Assembly: GCA_964059195.1 (NCBI GenBank)
Contig: CAXKWD010000001.1
Location: 218,248,484-218,312,483, forward strand
DNA from: Ectobius pallidus
Lineage: Eukaryota; Arthropoda; Insecta; Blattodea; Ectobiidae
Direction of reading: 5' to 3'
DNA length: 64,000 nt
The notes beneath the pieces were generated by a model. That model was given only the letters and a program-made list of their open reading frames with translations, searched no databases and was not told the origin of the DNA. Shown one piece after another: positions 55,687 to 64,000 of the stretch (position 1 is the first letter of the stretch; the number at the start of each line of letters is the position of its first letter). Both the position numbers and the translations under genes were made by a program.

Positions 55687-55894
55687 GGTTGATAATTAAA
55701 AAGCTAAAATCCCGGCTTCGAGGTGCATTTCACGATTAAGTGCGCCGCTCGAGAAAAAACGACCTCAAGCCCCAAAACACCCCGTTTAGTGAGTTTCGTC
55801 CAAATCATTCAATGTTTTCCCATTTAGGCGTGCATTCATGATTCCCTTCTGTTCACCTATGTCGAAAAAATCATATCTCAGCGAATCGTAAACA
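55687..55894 (-). repeat. Helitron-derived fragment
   Basis: Matches 885-1250 and 51691-52015. It ends where the Helentron-like element begins. Confidence 0.5.
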
Positions 55895-57473
55895 AATAAA
55901 ATCAGGTAAACTGATGTAACAAAGTGCCAGTATGTTTTTGTTTAATCAGTTATGACTGCAATTATGATATGCAGAATATGTTTTTTTTTAAATTGATTTC
56001 CAAGTTAAGCTCCAGATTTATTCATTAAGCAGGGCTTACCGAAGAAGAAAAGTCTACCATCTCGGCCACCTGGGTCCTTTTAACGGTCTAGTTGGATAAG
56101 CTCATGTAAATCAATAGTGTTTTTTGTCAAAGCTACCTGTTTTTAATTTCCAAGGCCTTATAAGATCACAGTAAAACAATAGGCTATGTTGTCAAGATAA
56201 CTGATTTTCATTTTTTTTATAAATTCTTTCGATTACGTATATTACCATAAAATAGGCACTAAATTGAGCATTACTCCGAAACAGGTCAACCGATTTTATC
56301 CATTATGAATAGACGTCTTCCCATGGACATTATAAATGTGTATACCAAGTTTCATAAAAATCCGGTAAAGCGTATTTGAGTTACCGCGTCTTTAAAATAT
56401 ACACTTAATTGGGTTTTACTCCGGTACCGGTCTACCGATTTGGTCCAATATCAGTAGACGTCTTTCCACGTACATTATAAATGGGTATACAAAATTTCAG
56501 GAAAATCCAATAAAGCATATTTGAGTTATCGCGACTCATGGGCGTCGGCAGGGGGGGCAAGGGGGGGCAAATGCCCCCCTCTGGATTGCCTTATGGATTA
56601 ATTTATTTGTGGTACTCTTTGTCAACCTACAGTTGTAGCATGGAGAATAAAAAAAATAGAATTACTTTATAATGAGTTTAGCAAGTATTAACTAATTATA
56701 ACTATAATGTGTATTTATAATAATATCTCACTAAGGCCATTGCTCAAAAGAGCGTAATCTGTTAACTTAAAAAGCTTTGTAGCCTCGTCGATTTCAGCTT
56801 GGGTTCAAAATAACGATCCGGTTAACTAAGTGAATATTAATGTGTTTAGCCTAATCATTTGAAATTAAGGTCCGAAATTGATTTTGCCCCCCCTTAGTAA
56901 AATTCCTGGCGACGCTGCTGTCGCGACTTCTTATATATTAACATAAAAACACTAAATTGGGCATTATTCCGGTACTGGCCAACCGATTTAGTCCAATATC
57001 AATAAACGTCTTCCCATGGACATTATAAATGCATATACAAAGTTTCATAAATATCCGATAAAGCGTATTTGAGTTATTGCGCCTTTAAAGTAGACACTAA
57101 ATTGGGTTTTACTCCGGTACCGGTCAACAGATTAGGTTCAAATTCAATAGGGCACTTCTCATGGACGTCATAAATGGGTATACCAAGTTTCATGGAAATC
57201 CGATACAGCGTATTTGAGAGATAAAGGCGCCATAATCTATTAAAATAGGCACTAAATTGGGCATTACTCCGGTACCGGTGAACCGATTTGGTTCAATATC
57301 AATAGGGTTCTTCCCATGGACATTATAAATGTGTTTTCCAAGTTTCATGAAAATCCGAAAAAGCGTATTTGAGTTATGGTGCGTACAGACACACGGACAG
57401 ACAGGCGGACAGACAGACGGACAGACATTTTTTCGTCCACCACACAATCTCATAAAGTACCATACTGGCACTT
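55895..57473 (-). mobile_element. Helentron-like (HINE) element with nested hAT MITE
   Basis: On the minus strand it starts with the terminal repeat at 57461-57473, then a GTCY microsatellite (57390-57430), then about six tandem ~145-bp units. It ends with the inner inverse repeat (55922-55934) and hairpin ATCAG-GTAAA-CTGAT (55901-55915). A hAT MITE sits at 56537-56920 between units. Confidence 0.75.
56537..56920. mobile_element. hAT MITE with G/C runs
   Basis: Exact 8-bp TSDs TCGCGACT (56529-56536, 56921-56928). Inverted ends CATGGGCGTCGGCAGG / CAGCAGCGTCGCCAGG and subterminal runs of G on the left and C on the right. Confidence 0.85.
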
Positions 57474-57598
57474 AATAAATGAAGATAGGAACCAGCAAGG
57501 CCACCTTCAATTAATTCACAATACAATTGAATAGCCTACAGTGTTGCTAATAGGTGGCGTTGGATGTTGCACGGTCACAGCCGGCAAGCTTTAATGTA

Positions 57599-58040
57599 CG
57601 AGGCGCGTCCATAAAGTAACTTTCCCACAGGCTATTAACGGAAACAAAACACAATTTAATGAAAACTTTTATTCTAACAGATGCAGGATGTGCTGAGAAA
57701 TTTTTCAACATATTCACCACCGGAATTAATACATTTGTCATACCGTGGGACCAACGTTTGAATACCTGTGTCGTAGAAGCCTGCCGCCTGGGATTTAAAC
57801 CAATGTGTGACAACCATCTCCGCCTCCTTGTCGTTCTCTGTCATTTTTTGAGGTGAAGGAAAAGATGGAAATCAATGGGAGCAAGATCCGGGCTGTAGGG
57901 TGGATTTTTAAACACCTCCCAGCAAGACTCCTAAGTTCGACTGGGAGGTGTTTAAACATTTACCCTGTAGTCCGGACAGATAATGTCATAGAGGCGGACA
58001 TGGTTGCCACACAATGGTTCAAATCCCAGGCTGCAGACTT
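57599..58040 (-). mobile_element. Mariner-derived MITE fragment
   Basis: Begins after TA (57597-57598) with CGAGGCGCGTCCATAAAGTA. The minus-strand frame 57547-57813 keeps mariner transposase-tail motifs. Continues with the same inner palindrome as 2121-2762 (CTGGGAGGTGTTTAAAC) but lacks a clean right terminus. Confidence 0.65.
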
Positions 58041-58245
58041 CACAATTGCAGTAGTTCTAGATATCTTCTGGGGATGTGACACGAAGATTGATAAAGACTT
58101 TATCTTTTGTTTAATACCATTTGATATGGAGAAAATTTCATTTTCGCCATTTTTTCAGATACGGTTCCAATTATTTTTATAATTTTACACAAATCGAACA
58201 AAGTGCATAATAGGTTGTAATGTATGGGATATTATGTATTATAAC
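58041..58245. other. Unassigned sequence
   Basis: Nothing recognised. Confidence 0.4.
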
Positions 58246-59359
58246 TAGGGTTCGGATGTTTATGACTTAAAAAAGTGGGAAAAATAACTGCAAATATACC
58301 CTTAAAAATTACTAAATGTGACCCAAAAATTCTAAAGAGGCCTAAGTTATGACTTAATAAAATGCCGTATTTAAAAAAAAAATAAAGAGTTACAGTTTAA
58401 AACGTTTAAAGACACTAATTTCTTACATCACATGAATTCAATTGGGTAATTAATTTTTAAGACTTTTGGTGATTTACAGTTTTACTTGTAATGAACTTCT
58501 ATTTTTAAAGAATTTGCTCCTGGTAGCTCAGTTCATCAACTCCAAATACTCGTAATATTTTGTAGACTTTGCGTGTCCATATAAAATATGAACAATTGCA
58601 TTAATTTTATTTTAAAATTTAAGTTACCTGTTAATTTGACATAAACATTAAATTTAATGAAATATATTTCAAATTTAACTCGACCATGTACACTGTACAT
58701 ACACCCATAGGCGTACCGAGGGGGGGTTTTGGGGGTTTGAACCCCCCTCCCCCATTGATTAAAAGAAGAAAAATTGTAGAATGTTTTAAGTCTGCCCATA
58801 AATTACTTAATACAAGTATAAAGCGTGGGAAGCTTAAAACTCGTTATTTTGCGTCTTAATTTTTAAAATTTTCCGAGGGGGGACCCCAGGAAGCTTAAAA
58901 CTCGTTATTTTGCATCTTAATTTTTAAAATTTTCCGGGGGAGACCCCCGGAAGCTTAAAACTCGTTATTTTGCATCTTAATTTTTAAAAATTTCCGGGGG
59001 AGGGCCCCGGACCCCCTTCTCCCTGGGGGGTATTTCATACCCCCCAGACCCCGCGGATGTTATAACCCCCCCATATGGTCGGCTTGGTTACGCCTATGCA
59101 TACACCATACACTGCACACTGCACATATACTGTAGGTCTATAATTGTGCTCCTTTACTGAATTTATAACTGAAATGTGACGTTAAATTACAAATATAGCT
59201 TAAATATGACCAAGACCAAAAATATCCAAAATAAGATTTTATATGCAAAATAAAAACGGTCCTATTAGAATAATAAATGTGCAATTCGTGTTTAATTTGT
59301 GTTTGCGGCGAGAACGGAGGTCAGGATAAAAATATGACATGTCATAAACATCCGAACAT
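58246..59359. mobile_element. hAT MITE carrying a second hAT MITE
   Basis: Inverted ends TTCGGATGTTTATGAC, same family as 15478-16010. TSDs are worn (ATTATAAC / ATTACTAC). The element at 58706-59098 is nested inside. Confidence 0.7.
58706..59098. mobile_element. hAT MITE with G-runs and 60-bp tandem repeats, copy 2
   Basis: Exact 8-bp TSDs CATACACC (58698-58705, 59099-59106). Terminal repeats CATAGGCGTACCG / CATAGGCGTAACC. Three ~60-bp tandem units. Inverse orientation relative to 31007-31461. Confidence 0.87.
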
Positions 59360-59888
59360 ATTACTACGAGGTTAAACTTTTTACACTTGTCCCAATAAAT
59401 TCTCTGGAGGGTAGTTATAAGTAGACCTCGGATTTTTAAGTTATTGTAGGTTAGATTCTCTTTGCCTGTAGCTAAATCACACTTTGCTTAGTCGTTAGAC
59501 AAGAAAAGTACAAAGAACTATCCCTGAATTGAACCTTGGACACTAGTCAAGACAAAAACAGAATGCATACACACAGATATAGTTTGGTGCATCCTAAGTT
59601 CTAAGAACATGGGTCTAAAGTCATTTCATTCATTCCAGGTATTAAGTCTTTCCCCACGAATAATCCGACTTTGCATGAGGCTGAGACAAAGGAACGCGCA
59701 CTACTGCAATGCAGCCGTGTACTCTACCCTGGAATATAGCCTACTAATAATTCTGTCATCAGTAGACCTCGCGTGCAAAAAAAATGTAAGATCTGCTCTT
59801 CACCTTGAAACGGGGTAAAAAATTAAAAATGCTTATACATACGTCGTTTTTAATGACTTCAAGGAACATAATGCCATGTTGGGAAAAA
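59360..59888. other. Unassigned sequence
   Basis: Short open frames only; nothing recognised. Confidence 0.4.
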
Positions 59889-60360
59889 AAAGTGTGCGTG
59901 GATGTTTTCAATTTTGGATTATTGATATTTCAATTTTGGATTGTTGAATTTTTTAATATTGGGTTTTTGGACTTTTTAAATCTTTTATTTTTTAAATTTC
60001 TAATCTTTTAATTTTGGAATTTTGGATTTTTTAAATTTCAGATCTTTGAATTTTTATTTTTTGGATTTTTAAATTTAGGATTTTTTATTTTTAGATTTGG
60101 ATTTTTAAATTTTTTAAATTTTTATTTTTTTTATTTTTAAAATTTTAGATAGGCTATTTGTATTTTTAATTTTGGACTTTTTATTTTTTAAATGTTAGAT
60201 TTTCGAATTTGTTAATTTAGGAATTTTGGATTTTTTAATTTTGGATTTTTTAAATTTTGGATTTTTCAATTATTTTATTATTTGTAACTTATTTTAAATT
60301 TTGGATTTTTATATTTTGGATTTTGGATTTTTTAATTTTTAATTTTTTTAAATTTTGGAT
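59889..60360 (+). repeat. T-rich low-complexity tract, degenerate 16-18 bp repeat
   Basis: Nearly 500 bp of imperfect AATTTTGGATTTTTTAA units, with T far in excess of A on this strand. It ends 25 bp before the following Helentron-like element. Confidence 0.8.
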
Positions 60361-60385
60361 AAGCCTAATCATTGAGTTGATTATT

Positions 60386-61465
60386 AAGTGCCAGTATGGT
60401 ACTTTATGAGATTGTGTGGGGGACGAAAAATGTCTGTCCGTCTGTCCGTCCGTCCGTCCGTCCGTGTGTCTGTACGCGCTCTAACTCAAATACGCTTTAT
60501 CGAATTTCAATGAAACTTGGTATACGCGTTTATAATGTCCATGGGAAGAACCCTATTGAAATTGGACCAAATCGGTTCACCGGTACCGGAGTAAAACCCA
60601 ATTTAGTGTATATTTTAAAGGCGCCATAACTCACATACGCTTTATCGGATTTTCATGAAACTTGGAATACCTATTTATAATGTCCATGGGAAGATGTCTA
60701 TTGATATTGAACCAGATCGGTTGGGCGGTACCGGAATAATGCCCAATTTAGTGCCTTTTTATGGTAATATATCACAAAGGCGTGGATAACTCAAATACGC
60801 TTTATCGGATTTTCTTGAAACTTGGTATACGAATTTATGACGTTTTTGGGTACAAGCCTATTGAATTAGGGCCAAATCGGTTGATCGGTACCGAAGTAAC
60901 GTGTATATCAATATTAATTTTGTAATCAATATTCTTTCAAGGCCCACAATGTAAGCTTATTAAAAAAACTTAACAAATTGCCAATCGTTTATTCATATTG
61001 TTAGCAGCCTTCATTGATTTGTTTCTTCATAACGATGTCAGTGTGGCTAAATAATAACTTAAATAAACGATTTATAACAACTAGCCGTTGGATATTGATA
61101 TTATAATGTGTATTCTATGGTTATGTATACTACCGATATTTACATTAGGCTATATTTTACTGTGAGTATTTTTCTTATCGTTCCTGTGCAGCAATATACC
61201 TAATGTAATTCCTGACAGATAGATTTCATATGCTTATTATTCATTCATAACCTTTAAGGCTGCTTTAAATTGAAACAGAGATATCAGCGAATCGTAGGCC
61301 TATTGCATCATTATTATTATTGCCGGCACATTTTGTTTTTGGAGTTAACTCGGACATCTATTACAAAAATAACTTTTATGCATGGGCCTATCATAATTGC
61401 GTGTATCACTGATTAAAAAAAAAACATACTGGCACTTGGTTATATCAGTTTACCTGATTTTATTT
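60386..61465 (+). mobile_element. Helentron-like (HINE) element
   Basis: Terminal repeat AAGTGCCAGTATG at 60386-60398, (GTCC)n at 60433-60463, about three tandem ~145-bp units, an AT-rich spacer, the inverse repeat at 61425-61437 and hairpin ATCAG-TTTAC-CTGAT at 61444-61458. Confidence 0.78.
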
Positions 61466-61719
61466 TCTGTGCAATCCGTTCCGGCACACCTGACTAATTT
61501 CGTGGCGATTTTTTAGCGTGACACAAACTCTGGATTTACCCCTACCCCGGCTAAAGAAGTTTCACTTCAAAAATGAACAACGCTTTGCTGGCGGTTGAAA
61601 TACGAAGTGTGATTATTAAAAGCAACGGAGTAGTATGTTGTATAGTTCTTATATAAGTCCATTTCATGACTGAAGTAGGAGCTAGACACGGGAGTGTACG
61701 TATTTAAAATCTTTGAAAC
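61466..61719. other. Unassigned sequence
   Basis: Nothing recognised. Confidence 0.4.
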
Positions 61720-61965
61720 CGAGGGAGATGGCCGAGTCGTCTTGGATTCGCATTCGGGAGGTCCCAGGTTCAAATCCCGTGGCCGGCCAATTTGATATGG
61801 ATTTTTTCATGGTTTCCCCAGTAGTAAAGGCAGATACTGAATTGGATGTTTACATACCATAAAACATCCTCACCATTTCATCCTGTATCATATTCATTTA
61901 ATCAATATCAGTTGAAATTTACTCCATAAAAATACACCATTAATAGAAACAATTGACAAGCAATA
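61720..61965 (+). repeat. tRNA-derived SINE
   Basis: Head GAGGGAGATGGCCGAGTCG (A-box region) and GGTTCAAATCCCGTGG (B-box), resembling a class with a long variable arm such as Ser/Leu tRNA. Body as at 44495-44720 and 63405-63760. Confidence 0.75.
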
Positions 61966-62526
61966 GTTCCATGGCCTACTCTACTGTATAGACACGCATC
62001 CCGAACTCCTGATATGGACTCGTAGCTAAAAGGAGTATAAACACAGCTGAAATAAAGAAAAAAGTCTTTGAGCCCACCCAGTGTTTTTCAAAAGTTGGCG
62101 CCACTGAATATTTTTATGCAACTGACTGTAATTTAATCACTAATAATTATTTATCCTTTGATTACTTTCAAGTATATGACCATCACGTACCAGCAATTTA
62201 TGATCATGTCATACGTGTGTGAGGCAAGAAGATTACATGAACTGATGAACATGCTACTTGTTTTAATTTATGTACCAGAAATTCCAACCACGGCTGTTAA
62301 ATTAAAGCGCTTGAGAATATTTCCAATTGAAGATAAAATGAAGGAAATATTACTTAAGTGGTGTTAAGGGAGACTGTAAACCACAGATATATTTTTTGAA
62401 TTGTTTTATTTACTTAGCCTATGTGAAATAGCATGCGCGGAGTTGCAGATAAGTTACTTGTGTGAAAATGTGTTGTCATTTTTACTTACTGTCTAGGATT
62501 TAACCCGACCTTCACGAATATATATA
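61966..62526. other. Unassigned sequence
   Basis: One small open frame (62158-62367) without recognised features; (TA)n near 62516-62527. Confidence 0.4.
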
Positions 62527-62574
62527 TCCCTATAATATAAAGCCACAAGGCTGACTGACTCACTCACTCACTCA

Positions 62575-63340
62575 CTGACATTAATGTTTGCCCACTTCCA
62601 GATGAGCTAGAAACTTGAAATTTGGTACACGTATAGCTTTTAGGCTGTAAACCACAGGAAAATTCCAAAAAGTTTATTTTTTTAATTTTTAGCCCTAAAA
62701 ACCCTCCGAGAAAGGGCTCGGCTCGGCACACCGATATTAATGTTTGCCCACTTTCAGGTGAGCTAGAAACTTGAAATTTGGTAAACATATAGCTTTTAGG
62801 TTGCAAATCACAGGAAAATTCCAAAAAGTAATTTTTTTTAATTATTAGCCCTAAAAACTCCCTTAAAAGGGCTCGGCTCGGTTCACCGACATAAATGTTT
62901 GCCCACTTCCAGCTGAGCTAGAAACTTGAAATTTTGTACACATATAGCTTATAGGCAGTAAACAACAGAAAAATTCCAAAAAGTTAATTTTTTTCAATTT
63001 TTAGCCCTAAAAACCTCCGAAGAAGGGCTCGGCTCGGCTCACAGACATTAATGTTTGTCCACTTCCAGATGAGCTAGAAACTTGAAATTTGGTATACATG
63101 TAGCTTTTAGGCTATAAATCACAGGAAAATTCCAAAAAGTTTATTTTTTCAATTTTTAGCCCTAAAAAGGGCTCGGCTCGGCTCACCAACATTAATGTTT
63201 GTCCACTTCCAGATAAGCTAGAAACTTGAAATTTGGTACACATATAGCTTTTAGGCTGTAAACCACAGGAAAATTCCAAAAAGTAAATTTTTTAAAATTC
63301 TTAGCCCTAAAAACCCCTGAAAAAGGGCTCGGGTTCCATG
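62575..63340 (+). repeat. Tandem repeat, five ~150-bp units
   Basis: Each unit contains AATGTTTGCCCACTTCCAG, GAGCTAGAAACTTGAAATTT, GGAAAATTCCAAAAAGT and AAAGGGCTCGGCTCGG. Unit length is 145-157 bp. A diverged half unit follows at 63765-63840 after the SINE. Confidence 0.85.
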
Positions 63341-63404
63341 GCAACGGTATTATCAAACTGTGTTCTCGTATGGCTCTGAAAGTTTAGAAATAATTATTTC
63401 CGTA

Positions 63405-63760
63405 AACCTAACGGGGTGGTCGAGATAGTAACGTCTTAGACTTGCGTTCTGAAGTCTCAGATTCATAATAATTAAATCCAATTAACATATTTTTGTCCAG
63501 AACTAACAAATTTTTTTTCTATCTGTTAAAGAAATTTCTTAATTTATATTCTTTAATTATAACTCGGAGATGAAGTCCCGCATTCTTTACAACATATTAT
63601 AACCAATTTCACTTGTTTTTTCTATGATTTCCTTGGTCGTAAAGGCAAATGCCAAATTGAATATTCACATACCATGAATCTTAGTCGCTATTTCATCTTG
63701 TATCATGTTCATTTAACTTAATATCAGTTGAAATTTATTCCATAAAATACACCATAAAGG
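63405..63760 (+). repeat. tRNA-derived SINE nested in the Helitron-like element
   Basis: Head CGGGGTGGTCGAGATAGTAACG and GATTC remnants of the boxes, then the GTAAAGGCAAATGCCAAATTG and AATATCAGTTGAAATTTATT body shared with 61720-61965. It separates the tandem array from the element's right end. Confidence 0.6.
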
Positions 63761-64000
63761 TACGTACACTTCCAGTTGATCTAGAAAACTTAGACTTGGC
63801 AAACTCATACCTATTGGCTTGCAACCGATGGGAAAATTCCGAAAAATACCCAAAGTCTTCAGGTTTATTGGTTTATTGTGGCAAAACGGTAACAGCAGAC
63901 TAAATACACACACTCTATCTCCCTTAGGTCTTTTAAAAAACGTTTCCCGAGAACCTCCGTGGGGGATTGGGGGCGGAGCCCCCAATGAGCGAAGCGAGTA

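Larger units (their letters stand above)
62527..64000 (+). mobile_element. Helitron-like element with tandem repeats, runs off the window
   Basis: Starts A|TCCCTATAATATAAAG, like the other Helitron 5' ends, then (ACTC)n and five tandem units at 62575-63340. A SINE is nested at 63405-63760. Near the window end a 9-bp stem hairpin ATTGGGGGC-GGA-GCCCCCAAT (63966-63986) resembles a Helitron 3' hairpin. The CTRR end is not visible within the window. Confidence 0.6.

Overview
The window is eukaryotic nuclear DNA. It is AT-rich, has one spliced gene with GT/AG introns and is otherwise filled with nested transposable elements. The mix of I-, Jockey-, CR1- and RTE-like LINEs, Penelope-like elements, Helitrons, Helentron-type elements, mariner, pogo and hAT derivatives and tRNA-derived SINEs fits a large insect genome. 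RTE-like reverse-transcriptase C-termini of the kind abundant in cockroaches and termites suggest Blattodea, but that is inference and the species cannot be fixed from this sequence.

The only host gene I can support runs on the + strand from 15182 to 29761. Its four coding exons (15193-15310, 17318-17560, 21648-21957, 29482-29761) join in frame into a 316-residue alpha/beta hydrolase of the serine-hydrolase-like (SERHL2/kraken) family. Its introns (2.0, 4.1 and 7.5 kb) hold Helitrons, hAT and pogo MITEs, RTE fragments and a tRNA-bearing palindrome. A 45-bp-class minisatellite lies just before the last exon.

Layout: 1-15180 holds a Helitron 3' end, RTE, CR1-like and other LINE fragments, mariner- and hAT-derived MITEs, and a Penelope remnant broken by a hAT element. 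15182-30850 is the hydrolase gene. 31000-36500 holds two hAT MITEs and two Penelope-like elements (PLEs) whose inverted arms carry hammerhead-ribozyme motifs; the second PLE sits inside a Helitron. 36500-45400 holds RTE and Jockey fragments, a second tRNA palindrome, a hAT element, SINEs, a GC-rich 900-bp insertion and a Helentron-like element. 45487-51690 is a Helitron split by a nearly intact I-clade LINE (45859-51511) with a 12-bp target-site duplication (TSD). 52400-54282 is a broken DDE transposase with two insertions. 55690-64000 holds two more Helentron-like elements, hAT MITEs, SINEs and a Helitron-like element running off the window.

Many insertion boundaries could be fixed from TSDs, giving a readable order of nested insertions. 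The most interesting pattern is a set of foldback insertions, all with 12-14 bp TSDs: two PLEs with ribozyme-bearing arms, two palindromes built from tRNA-like units, and a short perfect hairpin. They look like products of one class of mobilisation.
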